NCBI GenBank assembly: GCA_016218915.1 | Contig: JACRCQ010000052.1 | Span: 186,001 to 250,000 of the forward strand | From: Deltaproteobacteria bacterium | GTDB lineage: Bacteria; Myxococcota_A; Polyangia; Polyangiales; Polyangiaceae | Length of the DNA: 64,000 nt | Direction: 5' to 3' | Shown: in pieces, positions 8,265 to 17,022 of the stretch | Layout of the letters: every line of letters begins with the position of its first letter | Position numbering within the stretch: position 1 is the stretch's first letter | Program-made: the position numbers and the translations under genes | Notes under the pieces: model-generated | The model's database searches: none | Told to the model about the DNA's origin: nothing | What the model saw: only the letters and a program-made list of their open reading frames with translations

Positions 8265-9992
8265 TCAGGGACACTTGGCGAGAGGCGCGATCGGGGAGAA
8301 CTTCGAGCCAGCGTCCGCGTCGTAGCTCGACAGCGCTGACGAGATCGCGCCCACGATGTCCGCGTAGCTCTGGTTGAGCTTGTCGGCCGTGGACGGCTCC
8401 TTGACGCAAACGAACTTGCTCGAGCCGCACACGTCGACGGTCTCGCAATCGGCCAGCGACGCAGCCTGCGAGAGGTACGAGTCGCCCACCAGCATAGCGC
8501 CGTTGACCATCACCATCCGAATGTTGACCGGGCGCGCCGTGACCAGCGTGTCGTAGGGATTCGCAGTGTCGCCGCTGACCACGATCAGGTCCGCCAGCTT
8601 GCCCACCTCGATCGTGCCGAGCTGGTTCTGCACCTCGATCGCCTTGGCCGCCTCGCTGGTGACCATCTTGACCAGGTCCTTGCTCGTCAGCAGCCCGGGC
8701 CACGTCGTCTGCGTGAACTGCCAGGCGAAGTTCAGCTCGTCGAGGATGTTGACACTGCCTCCCATGGACCAGTCGGGCGCGAGCGCGATCGTCAGCTTCG
8801 GCGTGACCGCCCAGGCCACATCGATCGCCGTGGTCTTGCCGTATAGGAACATGTTGGACTTGGGCGACCAGATCAGCTTCATGCCCTTGTCGGCCATGTG
8901 CTGGAACTCTGGCGCGCCAAGGGTCGTGCCGTGGATGATGCTGAATTGCTGGACGTCCATCCCCTTGGTCAGGGTCTTGGTCCACTCGCCGAACGCCGAG
9001 GAATTACCCTGGATCCCCTCGCCCACGTGCACGACGTACGACCAGGTCTTGCACGTCTGGAAGTTCGCCAACGCGGCGACCTCGTCCACGGTGTCGATGC
9101 CGAGCGCTGCGACCTGGATGTGATCATTCGATGCCGCTGCGGTGCACGGAGAAGGACGCGCCGAAGGGGGCAGATCGCTCTGCGCGCCGTCGATCGAGCG
9201 CGACAGCGAGCCATAGCACTTGCGCGGGCTGCCCTTGGGCTCACCGAGGATCGAGGTGGTTCCCACGACCATCCCCTTGAGCTCGCCGTACTTGAGCACC
9301 TCGCAGATCAGGTCCACTCCGCCCTGGGTCGTCGAGTTGATCAGGTAATCGTAGCAGTCCTGCATCTGCCCGTACTCGGGCTCGTTGGACGGCGAAGTCC
9401 ATTGGGTGTGGTTGTCGTAGAGCTTCTTCGGCGTCCAGTCCTGCTCGTCGAATACGTCGTACAGGATGTGGTTGTGCGTATCGATCATGCCCGGGAAGAT
9501 CATCCCGTGCGTGTCGATCACCGTGGCGCCTGTGGCGCCGGGCTCGCCGGAGCACGACGCAGCGACGCAGGTGATCATGTTGCTCTCGACGAGCACCTCT
9601 CCAGCGGTTGCGGTGTCAGGCGTGACGACGAGGCCCTTGAGCAGGTACTTGTTGTTGGCGCCCAGCGAGAGGATCTCCGGGCCTACGCCACCGTCCGGCG
9701 GTCCGATCGGCTCCTGGTTCGGATCCGTGGCGACATCCGCGGGCGCATCCACCCCGCCGTCTTCGCCAGCCGTGCCTCCGGTGCCTCCGCTCGTGCCCGC
9801 AGTGCCCCCGCCGGTCCCTGCATTTCCACCGGTGGCGCTACCTCCGCCCCCTGCGGTTCCCCCGGCTCCCGCGCTCCCTCCAACTCCGTAGTTCGGAGGC
9901 GGTGTGGAGTTATCCCCTGCTGTTTCCGTACATCCGATAGCCGTGACCAGGCTGGCAACCAGACCCACCGCAAGCACAAGATTCCGCATCAT
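8265..9992 (-). CDS. Lipoprotein amidohydrolase (imidazolonepropionase-like metal-dependent hydrolase)
   Basis: 575 residues from tandem ATGs at 9992/9989. The signal peptide ends in a lipobox, TAIG-C21, so it is predicted to be lipidated and exported. A Gly/Ser/Thr-rich linker (35-80) follows, typical of myxobacterial surface lipoproteins. The catalytic domain shows GMIDTHNH (H173, H175), VHVGEG (H322), SIIHGT (H354) and LAPDWS (D407). These are the metal ligands and catalytic Asp of the amidohydrolase superfamily. The C-terminal part returns to the small beta-domain. The reaction would be hydrolysis of a C-N or related bond in an extracytoplasmic small molecule; the substrate is unknown. 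Most close relatives are cytoplasmic, so the lipid anchor is noteworthy. Confidence 0.82.
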   Translation of the reverse strand: MMRNLVLAVGLVASLVTAIGCTETAGDNSTPPPNYGVGGSAGAGGTAGGGGSATGGNAGTGGGTAGTSGGTGGTAGEDGGVDAPADVATDPNQEPIGPPDGGVGPEILSLGANNKYLLKGLVVTPDTATAGEVLVESNMITCVAASCSGEPGATGATVIDTHGMIFPGMIDTHNHILYDVFDEQDWTPKKLYDNHTQWTSPSNEPEYGQMQDCYDYLINSTTQGGVDLICEVLKYGELKGMVVGTTSILGEPKGSPRKCYGSLSRSIDGAQSDLPPSARPSPCTAAASNDHIQVAALGIDTVDEVAALANFQTCKTWSYVVHVGEGIQGNSSAFGEWTKTLTKGMDVQQFSIIHGTTLGAPEFQHMADKGMKLIWSPKSNMFLYGKTTAIDVAWAVTPKLTIALAPDWSMGGSVNILDELNFAWQFTQTTWPGLLTSKDLVKMVTSEAAKAIEVQNQLGTIEVGKLADLIVVSGDTANPYDTLVTARPVNIRMVMVNGAMLVGDSYLSQAASLADCETVDVCGSSKFVCVKEPSTADKLNQSYADIVGAISSALSSYDADAGSKFSPIAPLAKCP

Positions 9993-10056
9993 CGAACAAG
10001 GGTACAGGCGAATACCGCGTGGCGGTAGACGAAATCTGAACCGCCCGCTGCCTCGT

Positions 10057-10815
10057 CTACATCCCGATGCGGTACGCCACCGCTCCACCGAGGAAGAACA
10101 TCGTGGTCTCGCCTCCGAGCGTGGCGCATTCGCCTGTGGGCGCACACGCTTTCGTGCCAGGCAGGAACCACCACGCAGTTCGAAGCACGCCTGCCAGCGA
10201 CCAGTTGTTGGCAAAAGACCAGGCAACGCCTGCTTCGATCCCTGCGCTCAGCCCTTCGGTGCGCACGGTCACGCCCTGGGGACCGAGAATCGGCGCGGAC
10301 GGGTTCTCAGCGTTGTTCTTGTACAGGTCGTTGATGATCACTGCGCCCAGCGTGCCGCCGACCCAGCCTTCGATCCAGTCGAGCTGCAGGCCGTAGTAGC
10401 GCGCCGTCGTGTCGAGCATCAGGTAGCTGCGCGTGTGGCTTCGATCCAGATTCGCAGGCGGTGCCTTGTCCGACCCGCTGGGCAGGCCGACCGTGGCGCC
10501 GGCACCGAAAGCCCACTGACGGTTGGGGCGGTAGAGCATCACGAGATAGCCTTCGGGGCTCGTATCGCCGCGCGTACAGCTACCCGGGTTGCTCAGGCAG
10601 AAACGCGCACCCGGCAGGGTGAGCATCCCAACGCCGAGCTCAGCCTGGGTGTAGGGACGATCCGCAAGGCGCGCGTACGACGCGGAGCGCGACTGCGCCG
10701 ACTCCTGCGCATGCAGCGCTGGCGTGGCGAGCAACACGCTGGCTGCCGCCGCACCGACGCTCATGCGCTGCGCAGGTCCACGCACCTTCATCCGCACTGC
10801 CTTGCCCTTCATCAT
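10057..10815 (-). CDS. Predicted outer-membrane beta-barrel protein
   Basis: 252 residues from ATG 10815, which overlaps the stop of the upstream kinase gene as ATGA, so the two are translationally coupled. The N-terminus is a signal peptide ending LHAQ near residue 37. The remainder alternates short beta-strands with aromatic girdle residues and ends in YRIGM, like small eight-strand outer-membrane barrels. Paired cysteines (FCLSNPGSC and ACAPTGEC) suggest disulfide-closed loops. I cannot assign a family. Position after the kinase suggests a shared regulatory or envelope-stress role, which is only inference. Confidence 0.7.
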   Translation of the reverse strand: MMKGKAVRMKVRGPAQRMSVGAAAASVLLATPALHAQESAQSRSASYARLADRPYTQAELGVGMLTLPGARFCLSNPGSCTRGDTSPEGYLVMLYRPNRQWAFGAGATVGLPSGSDKAPPANLDRSHTRSYLMLDTTARYYGLQLDWIEGWVGGTLGAVIINDLYKNNAENPSAPILGPQGVTVRTEGLSAGIEAGVAWSFANNWSLAGVLRTAWWFLPGTKACAPTGECATLGGETTMFFLGGAVAYRIGM

Positions 10816-12734
10816 AGCCAACGCCCAGGCGTCGTCGATGGTGCTGGCGGCACAGGCGTGCCAGAGCCGGAAGGAAGCGGCGGAGGCGTCTTGGAGCCTG
10901 AGCCAGGAACCCGAGGCCAACGAGGCACGACCCCGGGACCAGAGTCTGCTTGCGAGGTCGAGCTCGGAATGGACAGACCCGGTCCGCTGTCGACGCGCAG
11001 CCCCTCCAGCTCGGCCACCAGGTGCTGGGCCGTGGTGCTGTTTGGCGCGAGCTCACGCGCCAGCTTCGCAAACCCGAGCGCCCCCTCGACGTCGCCCGAA
11101 TACTTGCGCCCCAGCGCGGTCGCGACCAGATCCTCGGCCGCACGCGCGCGAACCTCGAGCAACGCCGGATTGCCCGGGAAGCGCTGCAGCCCCTCGTCAG
11201 TGATGTCCTTGACGTTGTCGCCCGGCGGCGAGTCCCACCGGTGGTCGCGGATCGCATCGTTGGCGCGCTCCAGGTACGACGCGCTGGACGTGGCGGGCTC
11301 GCTGCCCAGATAGCCCATGCGGTAGGCGCCAAGCGCGGCTGCGCCAGCGCCGGCAAGAAAGCAGGCGATCACGAACAGCGTCACCCGGATCTTGTGCACG
11401 CGAGCCGCGCGGCCAACCGGCGCATCGTCGTCGTCCATCGTGGGGTCGATGTCGCTCGACGGTCCCACGGTCACGCGAGACAGCGAGGGGGAATGGGCGG
11501 CCGGGGCAGGGGTCGAGGTCACGAAGTCCGCAGGGCCAGAGGCGATCGTGGCAGAAGAGGGCGGAGCCGGCTCCACGCTGACCCTGCTGGATCGCGCGCT
11601 CGCCTCGTAGGCGCCGATCTGGTTCTTGACCTCGGGCGAGAGGTTGAGCTCCTTGGTGCGCTCCAGCGAGGTGAACGACACCGGACCGCGCGCACGCTGC
11701 CCGAGCAGCGTCGAGCGCATCACCAGCTCGTCCGGCGACATGCCCGCTGCCTTGGCCGCTTCCACCAGCTCCCGGCCGAACGTCCGCGCATCAGGCGATC
11801 GATCCCCGGGCGTCTTGGACAGGCTGCGCATGATCGCGTCGGCCACCGGCGCGGGTACGTAGCTCGCGCGCGGGATCGAGTTGATGTGCGGCGGCGGCTC
11901 GTGGGCGTGCTGCATCAGCAAGGCCACGGGGGACTCGCTGTCGAACGGGGTCCGGCCCGCAAGGCACTGGAACAGGATCGTGCCGATCGCGTACACGTCG
12001 CCTTGCGGCCCGACCGTCTCGCCCTGGGAGCCCTCCGGCGAGATGTAGCGCGCCGTGCCGAAGATCAACCCGGCCTGCGTCGCCGATTCCTCGCCCCAGT
12101 TGAACCGAGCGATCCCGAAGTCGAGCACCTTGACGAAGTCCGTGTCGTCGCCGCGTCGCACGAGCATCACGTTCTCAGGCTTGAGATCGCGATGCACGAT
12201 GCGCTGCGCGTGAGCTTCTCCGACGGCGTCGCAGATCTGCAACACGATGTGAAGCGCGCGGGGCAGCGGCATGGCTCCATCGCACGCAGCGAGCCCGCTG
12301 AGCAGCGAGATGCCGTCCAGGTACTCCATCACGATGTACAGCTCGTTGCCGGTGGCGCTGTCCTTGGCGCCTGGCGGCAGCTGACCGGACATCAGCACCT
12401 GGACCACGTTGGGATGCGTCAGACGGCTCGCGATCTTGGCTTCGCGCAGAAAGCGGCCCACCAGGGTCGCATTGGCCGACAGCTCGCGGTGCAGCATCTT
12501 GACCGCGACGTCGCGCTCGATGCCCCTCTGGAACGCGCGGTACACCCGGCCCATCGACCCGATGCCGATCAGCTGGCGCAGCTCGATCTGGTCAGCGATG
12601 ACCATGCCCAGGTACGGATCCTCGCCGGGCTGGGTGCGCGAGTTGCCCAACGGCGTGCCGTCCTTAGGGCAGAACAATGCATCCCGCTCGTATTCCGAGC
12701 CGCACGACGCACAGATCCTCGCAGCTTTGGCCAT
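10812..12734 (-). CDS. Membrane-bound Ser/Thr kinase with N-terminal zinc ribbon
   Basis: 640 residues from ATG 12734. Residues 8-25 form a half zinc ribbon (CASC...FCPKD; the fourth ligand would be Asp), common in myxobacterial kinases. The kinase domain spans ~48-325: GIGSMGRVY loop, K79 in VAVKML, HRDLKPEN (H181, D183), DFG at 206, and a Pro-Glu in place of APE near 233. A Ser/Pro-rich juxtamembrane linker precedes one transmembrane helix (449-471). About 165 periplasmic residues follow, part helical (tetratricopeptide-like) and ending in a PSGSGTP-rich tail. It probably senses an envelope signal. The stop overlaps the start of the beta-barrel gene. Confidence 0.9.
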   Translation of the reverse strand: MAKAARICASCGSEYERDALFCPKDGTPLGNSRTQPGEDPYLGMVIADQIELRQLIGIGSMGRVYRAFQRGIERDVAVKMLHRELSANATLVGRFLREAKIASRLTHPNVVQVLMSGQLPPGAKDSATGNELYIVMEYLDGISLLSGLAACDGAMPLPRALHIVLQICDAVGEAHAQRIVHRDLKPENVMLVRRGDDTDFVKVLDFGIARFNWGEESATQAGLIFGTARYISPEGSQGETVGPQGDVYAIGTILFQCLAGRTPFDSESPVALLMQHAHEPPPHINSIPRASYVPAPVADAIMRSLSKTPGDRSPDARTFGRELVEAAKAAGMSPDELVMRSTLLGQRARGPVSFTSLERTKELNLSPEVKNQIGAYEASARSSRVSVEPAPPSSATIASGPADFVTSTPAPAAHSPSLSRVTVGPSSDIDPTMDDDDAPVGRAARVHKIRVTLFVIACFLAGAGAAALGAYRMGYLGSEPATSSASYLERANDAIRDHRWDSPPGDNVKDITDEGLQRFPGNPALLEVRARAAEDLVATALGRKYSGDVEGALGFAKLARELAPNSTTAQHLVAELEGLRVDSGPGLSIPSSTSQADSGPGVVPRWPRVPGSGSKTPPPLPSGSGTPVPPAPSTTPGRWL

Positions 12735-12832
12735 CTGGCAGCGAGCCAGTCTAGCAGCAGGGTGCAGCCACGGCACAGGGGCTTGCCCAGGGAGGCGGCG
12801 AATGGGCGGTCCGGCGCCCGTCGATGGGCCGA

Positions 12833-13456
12833 TCAGCGCGCCCTTGCGCGGTCCGCTTCGATATCTCCCATCACTTTTTCGTAGCAGCTCGGGCAGATCC
12901 CGTGGCTGAACCGGGCCCCGGCATGGTCGGAGAGGTACTGCTCCACGCGCTCCCAGTAGTTCTGGTCGTTGCGTATGCTCTTGCACCACGCGCACATCGG
13001 CAGCAGCCCCTGAAGCTGCTTGATGCTCGCTGCCGCCCGCTCCAGCTCTGCGATGCGATCCTCGAGGCTCTTCTGAAGCGACAGCACGCGCATGCCCACC
13101 TGGACCCTCGCGCGCATCTCCTGGATGTTGAACGGCTTGATCACGTAGTCGTCCGCCCCGGACCCCAGCCCCTCGACCACGTCCTCCTTCGCGTCGCGCG
13201 TGGTCAGCAGGATGAGGTACATCCCTGCAAGCTCCGGCCTGCTGCGTACCTGCGCGCAGATCTCCACTCCGTCCATGCCCGGCATCATCCAGTCGATGAT
13301 CGCCAGCGACGGGCGTGTGTTCTCCTGCAGCATGTCCCAGGCGCCGCGGCCATCTGCAAACGTCACCGCTTCATAGCCCCACTTCGCGAGCGAAACCTCG
13401 AGGATTCGCGCACAGGTGGGGTCGTCTTCAGCCACGAGAACTCGGCGGTCATCCAT
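12833..13456 (-). CDS. Response regulator with C-terminal coiled coil and Cys4 domain
   Basis: 207 residues from ATG 13456. Residues 1-120 are a receiver: acidic D11-D12, phospho-acceptor D55 in IIDWMMPGMDG, K107 in VIKPFN. Residues ~122-150 form a coiled coil (SLQKSLEDRIAELERAAASI). The last ~55 residues carry CAWCKSIRN...YWERVEQYL...FSHGICPSCYEKV, a Cys-x2-Cys pair twice, a module often found at the ends of bacterial sensor kinases and PAS proteins and probably zinc-binding. With no DNA-binding domain, output is likely by protein interaction. It stands alone between the MobA gene and the kinase gene, on the same strand as both. Confidence 0.88.
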   Translation of the reverse strand: MDDRRVLVAEDDPTCARILEVSLAKWGYEAVTFADGRGAWDMLQENTRPSLAIIDWMMPGMDGVEICAQVRSRPELAGMYLILLTTRDAKEDVVEGLGSGADDYVIKPFNIQEMRARVQVGMRVLSLQKSLEDRIAELERAAASIKQLQGLLPMCAWCKSIRNDQNYWERVEQYLSDHAGARFSHGICPSCYEKVMGDIEADRARAR

Positions 13457-13646
13457 GCACGTTGCTTGCTCCGGCGGCGAGATTGGACCCCCCCACTCGC
13501 TATCCCCCCCCTCATGGAGCCCAGGCTCGCTCAATCGCAAGATGCCGCAGCCCTCGATCGTCGCAGGAGCCACCGGCGAATCGCAGAAGTTACCCTCGTG
13601 CGCGGACAATGCGTTCGATCGTCCCCGACAGAACACCGCCCATGCG

Positions 13647-14210
13647 TCATGGGCGAACCAGATCCGCAGGCGCGTCCCAGTCGTCAAGCCAGCGCTGCTC
13701 GTCCTCGGCCAGCACCAGCTCCCGCAGCTCCACCCGGGCCAGAACCGACTGCAGGCTGAAGCTTCTCCTGGCAATCGCATCTGCCAGCGTCTCTCGCAGC
13801 GCGTCAGGACGGTACAGCGTGCAAAGCGGCTCGAGCCCGCCTGCCCGACGCGGAACAACTGCTGCGCCTCCGCTCGTTGCGACCAGCCGCTCGACAAGCT
13901 CGATCGGAACAAATGGCATGTCGCACGCGATCGCGATCGCGTCACGCTCGCCCGCGTGCGCCAGCAGCGCTGCAAGTCCACCGATCGGCCCGACCCCAGC
14001 CGGCGCGTCGGCAAGCATCCGGACCCCGAGCCCTTCGTACGCCTCGTGCTTGCCCACCAGCACGACTTCCGAGCCGACCCGTCTCCCCATCGACAGCGCT
14101 CGCTCCACCAGCGAGCCCGACTCCACAGGGTGCTTCAGCAGTCCTTTGGGGATGCCCCCGAGACGTCGCGAGCGTCCGCCGACGAAGACCCCCACCACGC
14201 AATCAGACAT
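13647..14210 (-). CDS. mobA: Molybdenum cofactor guanylyltransferase
   Basis: 187 residues. The N-terminal VGGRSRRLGGIPKGLL matches the nucleotide-binding signature of MobA (GGxSxRMGxxK), and CDMPFVP is the metal-binding Asp motif of the family. MobA transfers GMP from GTP to molybdopterin-Mo to give the guanine dinucleotide cofactor in the cytoplasm. It overlaps the moeA end by 8 bases and is last gene of a five-gene minus-strand operon. The first Gly-rich motif lacks the usual Leu-Ala before GG (FVGG here), a mild deviation. A mobA/cofC-like protein of other specificity is the alternative. Confidence 0.88.
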   Translation of the reverse strand: MSDCVVGVFVGGRSRRLGGIPKGLLKHPVESGSLVERALSMGRRVGSEVVLVGKHEAYEGLGVRMLADAPAGVGPIGGLAALLAHAGERDAIAIACDMPFVPIELVERLVATSGGAAVVPRRAGGLEPLCTLYRPDALRETLADAIARRSFSLQSVLARVELRELVLAEDEQRWLDDWDAPADLVRP

Positions 14211-15405
14211 CGGACAACCGGATCACGTCGACTTCGCTGCCTGCTGCGAGCTTCGAGCTCTCGGCCGGGATCACCAGCAGGCAGTCGGACATCGCCATCG
14301 ACGTCGTCGCGCCCGAGGCCTGATTTCGCAGCGGGCGTGCGACCAGGCGCGAGCCATCCATGTGCAGCGAGCCTCGCAGGAACTCGGTCCGATCCGACGT
14401 GGCATGGACCTCGTCGAGCAAACGAGCCCGGATGCGCGCGGCAGTCGGCCGGCTGTCGCGCTGCATCGCGCGCAGCAGCGGCATGCCGAACAGCGCGAAG
14501 CTGACCTGGGCGCTGGTCGGGTTGCCAGGCAGCCCCAGCACGCGCCCAGCCGGGCCTCTGCCCACCGCGATCGGCTTGCCCGGCTTGACCTTGACTCGCC
14601 AGAACTCGATTTGCACGCCGGAGGCTTCGAGCGCGGGACGGACGACGTCGTGCTCTCCCACGCTCACGCCGCCGATCGTGATCAGCAGATCCGTGCCGCG
14701 CATCGCGTCGGTGATCAGCTTCGCCGTCGAGGCCGGATCGTCCGGGGCAAAGGGAGCAACGCGCACGAATGCGCCCGCACGCGCTGCCATCGCCTTGATC
14801 GCAACGCTCACCGATTCGGGAAGCCGATTGGCGTCCTCCGGCTCTCCCGGGTAGCGAAGCTCGTCGCCTGTGGACACGATCGTGACCACCGGACGCCGCG
14901 ATACCCAGACCCATCCCGCATCGACCGACGCTGCCAGCGCGAGGTGGCCCGGGCCAAGGCGCGTACCGGCCGCGATCGCGGTGGTGCCTGCGGCCATGTC
15001 ATCTGCCCGGCGCCGAATGTGGCTTCCTGCGCGTACATCGCGCGCGAGCACGATCTCGTCGCCGTCGCGCGCGACGTCTTCCTGCATCACCACCGCATCC
15101 GCGCCGGCAGGGATGTGCGCGCCCGTGAAGATCCGGCACGCGCAGCCGGGCTCGAGGTCTGGCGGCGCTGCTCCGGTTCGGCTTTCCCCGCGAACCGCCA
15201 GCTTCCACGGTCCAGGGGGCTGCAGAGCCGACGATCGGATCGCGTAGCCGTCCATCGCGCTGTAGTCGTACGGCGGCAGATCCGTGCGAGCGATCAGGTC
15301 GCGCGCCATCACGCGACCGTCCGCATCCCCCACAGGAACCCTCTCTTCGATCGTGGGCTGCACGCCTTCGAGCAGACGACCCAGCGCTTCCTCGAACGTC
15401 AGCAT
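14203..15405 (-). CDS. moeA: Molybdopterin molybdenumtransferase
   Basis: 400 residues, the usual MoeA length. PPYDYSAMDGYA near residue 57 is the family signature, and the domain III region shows TIGGVSVGEHD, the molybdopterin-binding motif. MoeA inserts molybdate into adenylylated molybdopterin. Start ATG 15405 (MLTFEEAL) is set by an excellent Shine-Dalgarno (GGAAGGAG, 7 bases before ATG); the open frame extends seven codons further up, but without such a site. It lies 45 bases after the moaB stop and overlaps mobA. All three act consecutively in molybdenum cofactor synthesis. Confidence 0.94.
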   Translation of the reverse strand: MLTFEEALGRLLEGVQPTIEERVPVGDADGRVMARDLIARTDLPPYDYSAMDGYAIRSSALQPPGPWKLAVRGESRTGAAPPDLEPGCACRIFTGAHIPAGADAVVMQEDVARDGDEIVLARDVRAGSHIRRRADDMAAGTTAIAAGTRLGPGHLALAASVDAGWVWVSRRPVVTIVSTGDELRYPGEPEDANRLPESVSVAIKAMAARAGAFVRVAPFAPDDPASTAKLITDAMRGTDLLITIGGVSVGEHDVVRPALEASGVQIEFWRVKVKPGKPIAVGRGPAGRVLGLPGNPTSAQVSFALFGMPLLRAMQRDSRPTAARIRARLLDEVHATSDRTEFLRGSLHMDGSRLVARPLRNQASGATTSMAMSDCLLVIPAESSKLAAGSEVDVIRLSDV

Positions 15406-15450
15406 GCGGCCGCTCCTTCCCCGCACGGCACGCCCGCACTCGAGCCGGTT

Positions 15451-15963
15451 TCAGGGGCCATGATGGTGGTGGCCTCCGCCCGCGATCATGTGCATGGCGT
15501 GCTGGAGCAAGGGTACGATCAGCTTCTCGACGCCAAGGGCAACGGCCTTGGGGCTGCCTGGAAGCACGAACACGAGCCGCGACTCGATCGTGCCTGCAGA
15601 GGCCCGCGAAAGCACCGCGCGAGCACCCACCTGATCCCAGGACAGCCGGCGGAACGCCTCGCCGAACCCGTCGAGCTTGCGCGCATACAGCGGCTCCACC
15701 GCATCCACGGTCACGTCGCGCGGTCCGATCCCGGTGCCGCCGGTGAGCACGATCGCGTCCACGCCCGGTGTCGCAGCGAAGGTGCTGACGGCTTTCTGGA
15801 TCTCCACCGCCTCGTCGGCGACGATCGCGTGCCCGCCGAGCCGGAATCCGGCCGCCTGCAGCATCTCGCGCAGCAGCGCGCCGCCCGAGTCCGTGGACTC
15901 GTTTCGGCTGTCGCTGACCGTGATCGTGGCAACGGCGGGTGCAGGGGGAGGAGCAGCGTTCAT
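15451..15963 (-). CDS. moaB: Molybdopterin adenylyltransferase, MoaB/MogA family
   Basis: 170 residues. The motif LTGGTGIGPRDVT is the molybdopterin-binding signature of the MoaB/MogA family, which adenylylates molybdopterin before MoeA acts. The SDSR motif near the N-terminus and LPGSPKAV near the C-terminus agree. The C-terminus ends GGGHHHHGP, an unusual natural His cluster that could bind metal. Its ATG overlaps the stop of the PilZ-like gene (ATGA), so translation is coupled to it. With moeA and mobA downstream it forms a compact late molybdenum cofactor set; the early moaA, moaC, moaD and moaE genes are not in the window. Confidence 0.92.
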   Translation of the reverse strand: MNAAPPPAPAVATITVSDSRNESTDSGGALLREMLQAAGFRLGGHAIVADEAVEIQKAVSTFAATPGVDAIVLTGGTGIGPRDVTVDAVEPLYARKLDGFGEAFRRLSWDQVGARAVLSRASAGTIESRLVFVLPGSPKAVALGVEKLIVPLLQHAMHMIAGGGHHHHGP

Positions 15964-17009
15964 GGGGAGCTCTTGCGACGATTTCTGAGCTTGTCCAGTA
16001 GGCTTTCTCGATCCTGCGGCGCTTGTACGCTCACCTTGCGTGCCCGGAGCTTGTCCAGCTCCGTGCGTACGTTCTCGGTGCCTGTAGCCACAGGCTGGGT
16101 CGGCGCAGCTTGTGCTGCCGGAGGCTCCGGCGAGGTGTCGAACATCACGGGCGGCGCAAACGGCGTCGGCTCGTCGTCCACCCCGGTCCGCTCGAACGAC
16201 TCGACCTGCTCGGCGAGCTCGTCCGCAGCAGCATCCTCGTTCTCGTCTGCGCCGGGGATTCCGGCAGGCAGGGATTCCTCCCGGAACTCGATCGCAGGGG
16301 GATCAGATTCGAGGCGCGGCGGGCGCATCTCGGTCTGGGCCGGGGGAGGGGGCGCAGGCTCCGTGCTCGGCGATTCCTCGGACAGCGGCGGTTCCGAGAT
16401 GCGGGGCGATTTCTCAGCTGCAGCAGGTTGCTCAGCCGCAGGAGGTTGTTCGGCAGCAGGAGGTTGTTCGGCAGCAGGAGGTTGTTCGGCAGCAGGAGGT
16501 TGTTCAGCCGCGGGCGGTTGCTCTGGTTCGACGTGCGCAGGCTCGGCAGGCGGTGCGTCCGTCTCCAAACCTGCAGTGACGTCAATTTCGCCATGCTTGA
16601 CCGTCACGCCAGCTGGACGTTGCGATGTGTCTGAAGGCGCGGGAGAAGGCGTGAGATCCGGAATGGTGGTGACCACAGGGGAGGGGGTCAGAGCACCTGA
16701 TTTCCGCAGCTCCAGTGCGCGCTCCACCACGGTCTTGGAATGGGAATCGAGCTTGGTGAACTTGACCTCGAGCCCTTTGCGTCCGTTCGCGTGAACCCGG
16801 TGTGCGACCACCTTGCCTTCACCGCGGAAGACGACCTGGCCGTCTGCGAGCACGATCTCGAACCGGATGATGATGCCCGGCGGTCGGGGTGGCGCCCCGA
16901 TCAGGATCATCCCCATGCGCCCGATGGTCAGCCCGTCGCCCCGGATGAACTCGTCCTCGGTCGCATACGGGCGCTGGATGCGCATGCCAGTGGGGCGGGT
17001 TTCGGCCAT
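15960..17009 (-). CDS. PilZ-like domain protein with PPAAEQ repeats
   Basis: 349 residues. Residues ~1-95 look like the PilZ-related domain abundant in myxobacteria (a beta-barrel with IIIRFEIVLADG, VFRGEGKVVAHR and GLEVKFTKLD). Then come a long Pro/Glu-rich acidic linker with five PPAAEQ repeats, and a short basic helix LDKLRARKV...LLDKLRNRRK at the end. A strong Shine-Dalgarno (AAGGAGAGGTG) fixes ATG 17009. The Arg-x3-Arg motif that binds cyclic-di-GMP in canonical PilZ proteins is not obvious, so ligand binding is uncertain. It lies 13 bases after the GspE-N/HEAT gene, and its stop overlaps moaB. Cytoplasmic; function unknown. Confidence 0.72.
   Translation of the reverse strand: MAETRPTGMRIQRPYATEDEFIRGDGLTIGRMGMILIGAPPRPPGIIIRFEIVLADGQVVFRGEGKVVAHRVHANGRKGLEVKFTKLDSHSKTVVERALELRKSGALTPSPVVTTIPDLTPSPAPSDTSQRPAGVTVKHGEIDVTAGLETDAPPAEPAHVEPEQPPAAEQPPAAEQPPAAEQPPAAEQPPAAEQPAAAEKSPRISEPPLSEESPSTEPAPPPPAQTEMRPPRLESDPPAIEFREESLPAGIPGADENEDAAADELAEQVESFERTGVDDEPTPFAPPVMFDTSPEPPAAQAAPTQPVATGTENVRTELDKLRARKVSVQAPQDRESLLDKLRNRRKSSP
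16423..16512. repeat. 18-bp tandem repeat, about five units
   Basis: Unit ggaggttgttcggcagca, three identical copies at 16441-16494 flanked by diverged copies. It encodes PPAAEQ on the minus strand inside the acidic linker of the PilZ-like protein. The period of 18 bp is the same as that of the larger minisatellite at 1987-2292, but the sequence is unrelated. Confidence 0.9.
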
Positions 17010-17022
17010 GCGTCACCTCTCC

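Noticed and set aside
10950..12884. Open plus-strand frame of about 640 codons
   Set aside because: Antisense to the zinc-ribbon kinase; no domain signature in its translation.
13315..16794. Open plus-strand frame of about 1160 codons
   Set aside because: Antisense to MobA, MoeA, MoaB and the PilZ-like gene, all of which carry conserved motifs; the plus-strand translation is compositionally biased.
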